From positions 1 through 16,437 of the forward strand of contig MFLZ01000005.1 in the NCBI GenBank assembly GCA_001781685.1: a stretch of DNA of 16,437 nucleotides, in the 5' to 3' direction. The stretch is from Candidatus Kaiserbacteria bacterium RIFCSPLOWO2_01_FULL_54_13 (GTDB taxonomy: Bacteria; Patescibacteriota; Minisyncoccia; Phycocordibacterales; UBA2100). Below are positions 11,210-16,437 of the stretch, piece after piece. The translations under genes were made by a program, and so were the position numbers. The notes below the pieces were generated by a model. The model saw nothing but the letters and a program-made list of their open reading frames with translations. It was not told where the DNA came from and did not search any database. Each line of letters opens with the position of its first letter. Position 1 is the stretch's first letter.

Positions 11210-11521
11210 ATGAGCGGCGAACAAATTCTCGGTAACTTCGTCACGTATCTCATTAATCCCGCGATCCTCGTGATTTTTACGGCGGGCTTTTTTCTCTTTA
11301 CGTGGGGGCTCGTTCAGTTCATCATGAACTTGAACAAGGGCAGTGAGAATCAGGAGGGGAAACTGCACATGCTATGGGGAATCGTCGGTATGTTCGTTAT
11401 GGCTTCCGTGTATGGCATCGTCCAGCTCCTCGACAGCACGTTTGGCCTCGGTGCGTTTTCGGCGACGCCCGACATGAGCCGCTGGCAGGACATCAACATT
11501 CCTCCGTACTTCACTAATTAA
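11210..11521 (+). CDS. Small membrane protein, pilin-like cluster paralogue C
   Basis: 103 aa with no signal peptide but the same core: helix 1 LINPAILVIFTAGFFLFTWGLVQFIM (about 14-39), polar loop NLNKGSENQEGKLH, and helix 2 LWGIVGMFVMASVYGIVQLLDSTF. The helix 2 motif WG(L/I)(I/V)xxFVMxS(I/V)(W/Y)GI(I/V)xLL is shared with the genes at 9873 and 10785. Function unknown; membrane subunit inferred. No Shine-Dalgarno before ATG 11210. Its 3' end overlaps the convergent aminotransferase by 8 nt. Confidence 0.75.
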   Translation: MSGEQILGNFVTYLINPAILVIFTAGFFLFTWGLVQFIMNLNKGSENQEGKLHMLWGIVGMFVMASVYGIVQLLDSTFGLGAFSATPDMSRWQDINIPPYFTN

Positions 11522-12344
11522 GTGACCCTCCGCATTCGGAGAGGAACGCGTCAAATGCTTTCATGAGTTCCCGTAGATTTGCCGGAGGCTCTTTCTGTGT
11601 CTGCGAGTCTATCGATCGCACGGGGAGAATTTTTGAAGATGTACTCGTGACGAACGCGCCATCGCTCTCGAGGATGTCGGACGTGAGGATCTCCTTTTCC
11701 TCGATTTCAAATCCCCTCTCTTTGGCGACTTTCAAGACGGCTTTCCGCATGACACCGAGGAGGATCTCGCTCTCGGGCGGTGAGATGAGTGTCCTCTCCT
11801 GAATGCAGAAGAAGTTGGTTCGCGTCCCTTCGGTGATACAGCCTTTTGAGTTAACGAGAAGCGCGTCGTACGCACCTGCTTCTCTCGCCTTCCTGTAGGC
11901 GAGATAACTTTCAAGCATGTTCAGGGTTTTCGCGTGCGGGATTGGCCGCTCGTACTCATACGTAATGAAGTGCGCGCCGTCCTTGTAGAGCTTTTTGTCG
12001 GGGAAGTGGGGATTGAGCGGGAGAATATAGAGCAGGGGCTCTTCTCCTCCTAGCAGGAGAACTTTGAGGTTGTATGTGCCTGCGCCGCATCGTTTGACGA
12101 GCTCCATGACGGACGTTTCAACGAACGCATCGTCCCGCTCGGTAAAATCTTGCGCGAGGCCAATCGTGCGCGCCGACTCCTCCAGCCGCGCGATGTGGTC
12201 TTTCAGAAAGTAGGGAATTCCGTCGTTGACGCGGATGTTCTCATACACCCCGAATCCGTACTGGTATTCGATATTCGAAAGGGGAATCACTGCCTCCTGA
12301 ATCGGGAGAGCCTTTCCGTTTTTTGAGAAGTATTTGAAGTCCAT
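11514..12344 (-). CDS. Class IV PLP aminotransferase (branched-chain aminotransferase-like)
   Basis: 276 aa, fold type IV pyridoxal-phosphate enzyme. IEYQYGFGVYENIRV (residues 25-39) is the family N-terminal signature, Lys139 in HAKTLNML matches the Schiff-base lysine, and EGTRTNFF (172-179) is the family motif, with Glu172 contacting the cofactor. The same fold includes branched-chain aminotransferase, D-amino-acid aminotransferase and aminodeoxychorismate lyase, and I cannot choose firmly among them. No amino-acid biosynthesis genes lie nearby. ATG 12344 gives MDFKYFSKNG. tRNA-Leu(UAG) lies just upstream in the same direction and they may share a transcript. Confidence 0.9.
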   Translation of the reverse strand: MDFKYFSKNGKALPIQEAVIPLSNIEYQYGFGVYENIRVNDGIPYFLKDHIARLEESARTIGLAQDFTERDDAFVETSVMELVKRCGAGTYNLKVLLLGGEEPLLYILPLNPHFPDKKLYKDGAHFITYEYERPIPHAKTLNMLESYLAYRKAREAGAYDALLVNSKGCITEGTRTNFFCIQERTLISPPESEILLGVMRKAVLKVAKERGFEIEEKEILTSDILESDGAFVTSTSSKILPVRSIDSQTQKEPPANLRELMKAFDAFLSECGGSLN

Positions 12345-12350
12345 AGTTTA

Positions 12351-12369
12351 CACTGAGCTTGTCGAAGTG
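12351..12369. repeat. Imperfect palindromic repeat at the 3' end of tRNA-Leu(UAG)
   Basis: CACTGAGCTTGTCGAAGTG, an imperfect palindrome (on the minus strand CACTTCGACAAGCTCAGTG) of a type I recall as frequent in CPR genomes. It begins directly after the tRNA discriminator base. Confidence 0.5.
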
Positions 12370-12450
12370 TGGGCGAGGAGAGAATCGAACTCTCATCCCT
12401 TTCGGGACGTGGTCCTAAGCCACGCGCGTATACCATTCCGCCACTCGCCC
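12370..12450 (-). tRNA. tRNA-Leu (anticodon UAG)
   Basis: Acceptor GGGCGAG/CTCGCCC with discriminator A, anticodon stem CGTGG/CCACG around loop CTTAGGA (anticodon TAG, 12417-12415), a class II variable arm TCCCGAAAGGGA, and T-arm GAGAG-TTCGATT-CTCTC. It reads CUA and related Leu codons. CCA is not encoded. Confidence 0.96.
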
Positions 12451-12487
12451 GTCTTTGCACAGTACCACTTGATGTGCCGTGTTTCCA

Positions 12488-12527
12488 CATGGTGGTGAAA
12501 TCAGCCTAGGCTCGTTTTATCACCATG
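12488..12527. promoter_or_regulatory. 40-bp palindrome upstream of the PaaX/Cas2-like gene (site 1)
   Basis: Centred on the perfect 10-bp palindrome AGCCTAGGCT (12503-12512). The 20-bp arms pair without gaps: 16 Watson-Crick pairs, 3 G-T, 1 mismatch. The outer ends are CATGGTG and the complementary CACCATG. It ends 13 nt before the start codon, where the promoter should be, so it is a candidate operator. Confidence 0.75.
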
Positions 12528-12540
12528 ATAGGATTTGTAT

Positions 12541-13101
12541 ATGAAAGTCGAGAATAAGGGCGTGATCTTACGCAAAGCGCTGTCAACGCTGACGAACGCC
12601 ACGATTGCGCTCGCGAAAAATCCAGCGAGAACGACGGGAAGTCTTTATCGAGCTATGCGTGAATTTGAGGCTCTGCAGGAGGCGACTGATGAACAATTGC
12701 GAAATATTACGAAGTATATCGTCGGTCGCAAGTACATTACGATCCGAAAACGCGCGGGTGCCATTGCAGAGATCGAACTTACCGAAAATGGCAGGAGGGC
12801 GGTTCAGGCAGCAGCCATCCGCGCCTTGGCACCGCTCAAGCAGAAAACGTGGGATCGCAAGTGGCGTATCGCGATTTTCGATATCCCAAACTATGCAAAA
12901 CGTTCGAGGGACGCTTTTGCTGCGACACTCAAGCGGCTTGGATTTGTGCCGATGCAAAAGTCGGTTTTCATATGTCCGTATCCGTGTGAGGAGGAACTCG
13001 AGGTTGTCGCCGATTTTTATGGTGTACGCGATCACATTGGTATTATCGTGGCGGAGCACCTTACTAGTGAAGGTGAGTGGAAGCGGATCTTTAACCTGTA
13101 A
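12541..13101 (+). CDS. PaaX-like protein with winged-helix and Cas2-like domains
   Basis: 186 aa. The N-terminal part (about 5-90) looks like a winged-helix DNA-binding domain, ending YITIRKRAGAIAEIELTENGRRA as a beta-wing and terminal helix. Residues 105-175 have the Cas2-like ferredoxin fold: KWRIAIFDIP with Asp114 at the end of strand 1 (the position of the Cas2 metal ligand), RDAFAATLKRLGF, MQKSVFICPYPCEEELE, and a final strand before EWKRIFNL. This matches the PaaX central-domain family abundant in CPR genomes, often annotated as Cas2; true Cas2 is about 90 aa and lacks the winged helix. With no Cas1, effector or CRISPR array in the window, a regulator is more likely than a spacer-acquisition nuclease. 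The gene is bracketed by two related palindromes. ATG 12541 is preceded by a weak AGGA. Confidence 0.87.
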   Translation: MKVENKGVILRKALSTLTNATIALAKNPARTTGSLYRAMREFEALQEATDEQLRNITKYIVGRKYITIRKRAGAIAEIELTENGRRAVQAAAIRALAPLKQKTWDRKWRIAIFDIPNYAKRSRDAFAATLKRLGFVPMQKSVFICPYPCEEELEVVADFYGVRDHIGIIVAEHLTSEGEWKRIFNL

Positions 13102-13103
13102 CA

Positions 13104-13143
13104 AATGGTTGTTATTTCAGCCTAGGCGCGATTTGTAACCATT
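13104..13143. promoter_or_regulatory. 40-bp palindrome downstream of the PaaX/Cas2-like gene (site 2)
   Basis: Same length and register as site 1. The 11-bp core TCAGCCTAGGC and outer ATGGT/ACCAT are identical and in the same orientation. The arms carry more mismatches than at site 1. It starts 2 nt after the stop codon and may also serve as a transcription end. Confidence 0.72.
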
Positions 13144-13405
13144 GTGTTCTTTTGAGTTAGTAGTTGAGTTAATAACCGGATAGAATCATTCAGAATACTG
13201 TAAATATCTCGCCGAGACCTGCCGTCGCTTTATGCGGAGGAGGAAACCTGCGCCGCACCGCTGACATTCGCCAGCCGGCGAATCAAATTTTTCTTTGGCG
13301 GACTAGGTACGCGCGTGCGTAGCACGCACAATTCTGTTTTTTGACTTCTAAAAATAAATCGGTCGCGTGAGTTTCCCCACGCGACCAAAAACGGCGGTGC
13401 CGTCA
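13144..13405. other. Gene-free stretch with short palindromes
   Basis: No coding frame is convincing. It holds TCTCG-C-CGAGA (13207-13217), ATTCGCC-AGCC-GGCGAAT (13266-13283), a GTGCGT-AGC-ACGCAC hairpin just before the T-rich stretch near 13337, and the terminator at 13361-13386. Confidence 0.5.
13361..13386 (-). terminator. Intrinsic terminator of the zinc-ligand protein gene
   Basis: GGTCGCGTG (13361-13369) and CACGCGACC (13378-13386) form a perfect 9-bp stem with an 8-nt loop. On the minus strand a GATTTATTTTT tract follows, 20 nt past the stop codon. Confidence 0.8.
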
Positions 13406-13819
13406 CTATTGCCAATCGTCGATGTACTGCTCCGCCGATTGGCCGAGAAAGTCTAACTCATTCTCACTGAGCGTTTTGCCATCGAGAGCCATTTGCGCAT
13501 GGTTCCGGTCAAATCCGGCCCCGCGCTCAATGATGAGCAGTAGTTCTTCCTTCGTCAGTCGCTTGGCACGAGCGACATGACAGTCCGCCCGTTCCTTGAA
13601 GAACGTAGGATTGCGTTCATCCGTGCCGGCCAGCGGATATTTCTCTTTCATCGCACCATAGCCGATCTCGATATACTCTTGCTGATGCTTCTCACAGACA
13701 TGAAAGTCCTCGGCATCCAACAGCGTGGTCAGGATGCCGCACCAGTGACAGGGGTAGCCGGACCCAGCGGATGGCTTGAAACCGAACGCGAGGCACACGA
13801 ACTTCGAAAGAACATCCAT
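13406..13819 (-). CDS. Orphan small protein with Cys/His zinc-ligand pairs
   Basis: 137 aa, no recognised family. Cys24 and Cys27 (YPCHWCG) with Cys42 and His45 (HVCEKH) form a likely zinc knuckle near the N-terminus. A charged helical region follows (LTKEELLLIIERGAGFDRNHAQMALDG), and an acidic tail ends YIDDWQ. No signal peptide or membrane segment. It differs from the other genes in having a strong Shine-Dalgarno (AAGGAG at 13833-13828, 8 nt before ATG), a promoter of classical layout, and a clean intrinsic terminator. Together with its position in a repeat-rich region beside tRNA genes, this suggests recent arrival (inference). Confidence 0.72.
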   Translation of the reverse strand: MDVLSKFVCLAFGFKPSAGSGYPCHWCGILTTLLDAEDFHVCEKHQQEYIEIGYGAMKEKYPLAGTDERNPTFFKERADCHVARAKRLTKEELLLIIERGAGFDRNHAQMALDGKTLSENELDFLGQSAEQYIDDWQ

Positions 13820-13854
13820 GACGTCGTCTCCTTCTATAGAGAGTGTCGGGCGAG

Positions 13855-13883
13855 ATTATGCCACGTCTGGACAGAAATTACAA
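13855..13883 (-). promoter_or_regulatory. Promoter of the zinc-ligand protein gene
   Basis: TTGTAA (13883-13878), a 17-nt spacer and CATAAT (13860-13855) on the minus strand give a leader of about 30 nt carrying the AAGGAG ribosome site. Confidence 0.4.
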
Positions 13884-14156
13884 ACTCAAAATTTGAAATT
13901 GAATGCATGCCAAAAATACATTTTTCCCGAATGAGATTTGGAGTGCGCGCAGCACACACCACTTTGAGTTTGAGAATGGTTTGCGCCGACCCCGCACCAA
14001 AAATCTCAACCAACCACGTGCATCCTGGATATTTTCTCCATCCGCTGATTTTGGTGCGGGGCAAGTCGAGTTTCTCCGGGTTCCTTGGTGTTTTCTGCGG
14101 TGCATCTTACATCTTATGCGCTAGTTCGTGCGAATTAGCCCATGGCGATAATTAGC
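13882..14156. other. Gene-free region with three stem-loops
   Basis: AAACTCAAA (13882-13890) pairs with TTTGAGTTT (13963-13971). CCCCGCACCAAAAATC (13990-14005) pairs with GATTTTGGTGCGGGG (14047-14061) apart from one extra A. GCTAGTTCG (14120-14128) pairs with CGAATTAGC (14131-14139). AATTAGC repeats at 14133 and 14150. No protein frame is credible. A structured RNA or an element remnant is possible. Confidence 0.5.
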
Positions 14157-14181
14157 GTCCGACTTGCGCTTTCCTGACTTG

Positions 14182-14254
14182 TCCGCCCAGTAGGACTCGA
14201 ACCTACAACCTTCTCCTTAAGAGGGAGCAGCTCTGCCAATTGAGCTATGGGCGG
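14182..14254 (-). tRNA. tRNA-Lys (anticodon CUU)
   Basis: Acceptor CCGCCCA/TGGGCGG with discriminator A, D-arm GCTC-AATTGGCA-GAGC, anticodon loop CTCTTAA (CTT at 14221-14219), T-arm GTAGG-TTCGAGT-CCTAC. The top pair of the anticodon stem is a G-A mismatch. No encoded CCA. Its first ten bases contain the stop codon of the nuclease gene upstream. Confidence 0.94.
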
Positions 14255-14592
14255 GCGCCGCCAAGACGCCGTCCGGAGACTCTGTCCGGAGGAGGGCTCT
14301 GCCCGGCGGGTGAAGCGTTCGGACGAAGCTCTCCATTTGGCGTGAGTACAAATATACCTTTTCTAATAGCTCTTTCCAGTTGATCATGGCTCCGTTTGTA
14401 TTTCTTTTCCCATAACGCCGCGTCCTTAATAGTTGTAAAGCATCGATATGCAATGAGAACAATCGGGAGCTTGCGTTGGGTTGAATTAACTTTTCCAGCG
14501 ACATGTTCGGAGAGTCGACGCTTTAAGTTTGTTGTGGAGCCAATGTACTTAGTCCCCTTGTTCGTCCGCAAAATATACACAAAACCTTCCAT
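14245..14592 (-). CDS. GIY-YIG domain nuclease-like protein
   Basis: 115 aa from ATG 14592. The GIY-YIG core is present: FVYILRTNKGTKYIGSTTNLKRRLSEH (given as FVYIL at 4-8 and YIGST at 15-19), Arg and His of the following helix, and the glutamate of DAALWEKKYKRS. This is the small stand-alone type common in CPR and other genomes, with unproven targets. After ERAIRKGIFVLTPN the protein continues with a Pro/Gly/Arg-rich tail ending GRRLGGARP that does not look like domain sequence. The ATG comes 1 nt after tRNA-Leu(UAA) and the TAG stop lies in tRNA-Lys, so the mRNA is probably released by tRNA processing. No Shine-Dalgarno is seen. Confidence 0.9.
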   Translation of the reverse strand: MEGFVYILRTNKGTKYIGSTTNLKRRLSEHVAGKVNSTQRKLPIVLIAYRCFTTIKDAALWEKKYKRSHDQLERAIRKGIFVLTPNGELRPNASPAGQSPPPDRVSGRRLGGARP

Positions 14593-14593
14593 G

Positions 14594-14677
14594 TGCCGGG
14601 AGTGGGGGTCGAACCCACACGACCTTTCGGTCACGTCATCTTAAGTGACGCGCGTAAACCAATTCCGCCATCCCGGC
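14594..14677 (-). tRNA. tRNA-Leu (anticodon UAA)
   Basis: Acceptor GCCGGGA/TCCCGGC with discriminator A, anticodon stem CGTCA/TGACG with loop CTTAAGA (TAA at 14643-14641), a long variable arm with GACC-GAAA-GGTC, and T-arm GTGGG-TTCGACC-CCCAC. No encoded CCA. Confidence 0.96.
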
Positions 14678-14720
14678 GCCTGAATAATCTTACGACAAAT
14701 TATGCTAGAGTACACGCGTT

Positions 14721-14792
14721 GGCCCGATGGCGAAGTAGAAACGCGGGAGTCTGCAAAACTCTTATGCGCGGGTGCAATTCCCGCTCGGGCCT
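14721..14792 (+). tRNA. tRNA-Cys (anticodon GCA)
   Basis: Acceptor GGCCCGA/TCGGGCC with discriminator U, typical of tRNA-Cys. Anticodon stem-loop GAGT-CTGCAAA-ACTC (GCA at 14753-14755), T-arm GCGGG-TGCAATT-CCCGC. TATGCT (14701-14706) is a possible -10 box. It abuts the stop codon of the convergent rbfA. Confidence 0.94.
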
Positions 14793-15128
14793 CTACTTTT
14801 TTCGCGTCAGCTCGTCCACCCGCTGCCGGTTTTTCTCGCCGTAGTCGATCTCGAAATCGACCGCGGGGATGGGGTGGAAGAAACTGTGGTCTTTCACGTA
14901 CTCGCGGAAATCGCTCCGTGCGCGCTTCGCAAATTTGAGCGCCTCGACTTCCTTTGTGCTTGGAAGGACGGACAGGAAAATGGTGACGTTCTTGAAATCT
15001 TCCGCGAGCTCAGCGCGCGTCACTGTGATGAGACCATTGACCGCCGGATTGGCCACCTCGCGCGCGAAAAAATCTCCCGCGAGGTGCGCAAGCGTTTCAG
15101 CGACTTGAATCTGTTTTCTGCCGGGCAT
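14793..15128 (-). CDS. rbfA: Ribosome-binding factor A
   Basis: 111 aa KH-fold protein that helps mature the 30S subunit and 16S rRNA 5' end. The order fits RbfA: an N-terminal helix RKQIQVAETLAHLAGDFFARE, strand NGLITVTRAELAEDFKNVTIFLSVL, helix EVEALKFAKRARSDFREYV, and the last strand PAVDFEIDYGEKNRQRVDEL. The length is typical. ATG 15128 lies 2 nt after the infB stop, the classical infB-rbfA order. A longer frame from 15155 would overlap infB and is not preferred. The stop codon directly adjoins tRNA-Cys. Confidence 0.93.
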   Translation of the reverse strand: MPGRKQIQVAETLAHLAGDFFAREVANPAVNGLITVTRAELAEDFKNVTIFLSVLPSTKEVEALKFAKRARSDFREYVKDHSFFHPIPAVDFEIDYGEKNRQRVDELTRKK

Positions 15129-15130
15129 TG

Positions 15131-16437
15131 CTATTTGAGCGATGTAGTAAAGCACTCCACGATGTCGCCCGGCACGATCTCGAAAGGGCTTGCGATCTGC
15201 GCGCCGAATTCCGAGCCCGTCTCGACGCGCTCGACGTCAGCTTTGTGCGACTGGAGATTCTTGATTTTTCCTACGCCGATAGTGGTGTTTCTTCGAGTAA
15301 CTCGCACGGACGCACCACGTGCGAAGTAGCCCTCAGAAATTGCGCCACCGATTACGTGCAGGTCTTTGCGGCTCGAGAACTGCTTTAAGACCTTTGCGCG
15401 GCCGACCACCTCTTCAACGGCGCGCTTCGGACGGCTTGCGCGAAGCAGCTCTTCAACGCGCTCCGTGAGTTTGTAGATGATATCGAAGATTTCAATGCGG
15501 ATGCCGTGATGTCTTGCATAGTCTTCGGCAATCGGATCGACTGCCACATTGAATCCGATGACTGCGGCGGGGATTGTGCCTGCGAGCGCTGTTTTCACGT
15601 CGCCCTCCGAGATAGTCCCCATGCCGGATTGGACAATCTGGACGGAGGAGTGCTCGTCCTTGAGACGCGTAAGTTCATGTGTGATCGCCTCAAGCGAGCC
15701 TGCTGCGTCGGCGCGCACGATGAGAGGCATTGTGAAATGCCCGGTCTCATCTATTGAAGTCGGCGCGACGACAGGGACTTTCTTTTCTTCTCGGGCCAGA
15801 CCCGAGCGTGTATTTTCTGCTTCGCGCTTACTCGTATATGTTTGGAAGGACGCGCCGGCTTCGGGCAATTCGTCGAATCCAACGAGCTGCACGGGCGTCG
15901 AAAATGTGGCTTCCTTTAAGGTTTTTCCGGCGGTGCTCTCCAGGATGCGCACGGGCGAAAGCGCTCGCCCCGCCAAGACGGTCATGCCCGGCCTTATCGA
16001 TCCGTCGGTTATAACGAGTGTCGCGGCTTGACCTCTTTTTTGATCGCGATGTGATTCAAGTACGTATCCTTTTGCCGGGACCGAGGTGTCGCCTTTGAAT
16101 TCTTGGAGCTCCGCGACGATGAGAATGAGGTCAAGGAGTTCGTCAACACCCGTTCCGACTTTTGCCGAAATCGCACTCCACGGCACGTCGCCGCCGAGCC
16201 CTTCGAGATAGACGCCTTGCTCCGCGAGGCCTGCCTGTGTGCGCTCCACATTTGCATTCGGCTTGTCAATCTTATTGATTGCAACGATGTACGGAATCTT
16301 CGCTTCCTTGATGCTCGCGAGCGCTTCGAGTGTCTGCGCCTTCACACCATCGTCCGCCGCAACGACGAGGATCGCGATGTCGGCGACGTTGGCGCCGCGC
16401 GCGCGGATGGCGGCGAAGGCAGCATGGCCGGGCGTGT
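15131..16437 (-). CDS. infB: Translation initiation factor IF-2, partial
   Basis: Translational GTPase that brings initiator tRNA to the 30S subunit and promotes subunit joining. 434 codons are visible, the N-terminal part being cut by the right edge. The first residues seen are TPGHAAFAAIRARGAN, which is the G3 (DTPGH) motif and switch II. Then come VVAADDG, the G4 motif NKID and the G5 motif SAISAKVGTG. Domain II follows (YVLESHRDQKRGQAATLVI), then domain III (PLIVRADAAGSLEAI) and domain IV ending GDIVECFTTSLK. All expected C-terminal domains are present. Overlapping minus-strand start candidates such as GTG 16345 are internal codons, not starts. Operon with rbfA. Confidence 0.97.
   Translation of the reverse strand, partial: TPGHAAFAAIRARGANVADIAILVVAADDGVKAQTLEALASIKEAKIPYIVAINKIDKPNANVERTQAGLAEQGVYLEGLGGDVPWSAISAKVGTGVDELLDLILIVAELQEFKGDTSVPAKGYVLESHRDQKRGQAATLVITDGSIRPGMTVLAGRALSPVRILESTAGKTLKEATFSTPVQLVGFDELPEAGASFQTYTSKREAENTRSGLAREEKKVPVVAPTSIDETGHFTMPLIVRADAAGSLEAITHELTRLKDEHSSVQIVQSGMGTISEGDVKTALAGTIPAAVIGFNVAVDPIAEDYARHHGIRIEIFDIIYKLTERVEELLRASRPKRAVEEVVGRAKVLKQFSSRKDLHVIGGAISEGYFARGASVRVTRRNTTIGVGKIKNLQSHKADVERVETGSEFGAQIASPFEIVPGDIVECFTTSLK

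Noticed and set aside
9505..11521. Conjugative type IV secretion system
   Set aside because: Only pilin-like small proteins are present; no VirB4, VirB6, VirD4, relaxase or lytic transglycosylase is visible.
12287..12490. 67-codon minus-strand frame spanning the tRNA-Leu gene
   Set aside because: It reads straight through a well-formed tRNA and a palindromic repeat, so it is a shadow frame.
12541..13101. CRISPR Cas2 nuclease as the meaning of the Cas2-like fold
   Set aside because: The protein has an added N-terminal winged helix and is twice Cas2 length, and there is no Cas1, effector or direct-repeat array anywhere in the window.
13266..13283. Third full copy of the TCCGCCAGCTGGCGGA palindrome
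   Set aside because: Only the GCCAGC-GGCG core is shared; the flanks (ATTCGCC/GGCGAAT) differ, so it is listed as related at most.

Overview
The window looks like a contig from a Candidate Phyla Radiation (Patescibacteria, probably Parcubacteria-like) bacterium. This is inferred from protein family content and is not a database result. Supporting signs are short single-domain genes, a PaaX-like protein with a Cas2-like fold, small VirB2-like two-helix membrane proteins, many short palindromic repeats, tRNA genes without encoded CCA, and promoters whose -10 box sits only 6-10 nt before the start codon, so many mRNAs look leaderless. Apart from the mobile-type genes, the content is chromosomal housekeeping. 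I see no phage, plasmid or CRISPR array.

Layout. Positions 1-1049 (minus) hold the start of a possible histidyl-tRNA synthetase-like gene, a possible 51-aa ORF containing a 22-bp inverted repeat, and lepB (signal peptidase I). Divergent to lepB is pth, whose end meets rpsA (ribosomal protein S1, minus) across two back-to-back hairpins. From 3179 run a metallo-beta-lactamase-fold protein that has lost its metal ligands, a small one-helix membrane protein, and gyrA. At 6841-7578 is a RAYT (Y1/HUH REP-associated transposase) gene bounded by inverted copies of a REP-like palindrome, with a third copy inside its reading frame.

Positions 7626-10672 form a tightly coupled operon: a UbiE-like methyltransferase, a membrane-anchored solute-binding protein, and three small secreted or membrane proteins. 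Two related small membrane genes follow to 11521. Three of these proteins share one conserved two-helix motif, so this is a paralogous pilin-like or membrane-subunit cluster of unknown role. A class IV aminotransferase and tRNA-Leu(UAG) lie on the minus strand.

Positions 12488-13143 hold the PaaX/Cas2-like gene, bracketed by two related 38-40-bp palindromes that share an 11-bp core. This is the most interesting unexplained arrangement here: a candidate autoregulatory operator pair, or the ends of a small mobile unit. An orphan zinc-ligand protein with an unusually strong Shine-Dalgarno follows, then a gene-free stretch with several hairpins.

A minus-strand tRNA cluster, tRNA-Leu(UAA) - GIY-YIG nuclease - tRNA-Lys(CUU), has the nuclease gene wedged directly between the two tRNAs. 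tRNA-Cys (plus) converges on rbfA and infB (minus), a translation-factor pair running off the right edge.
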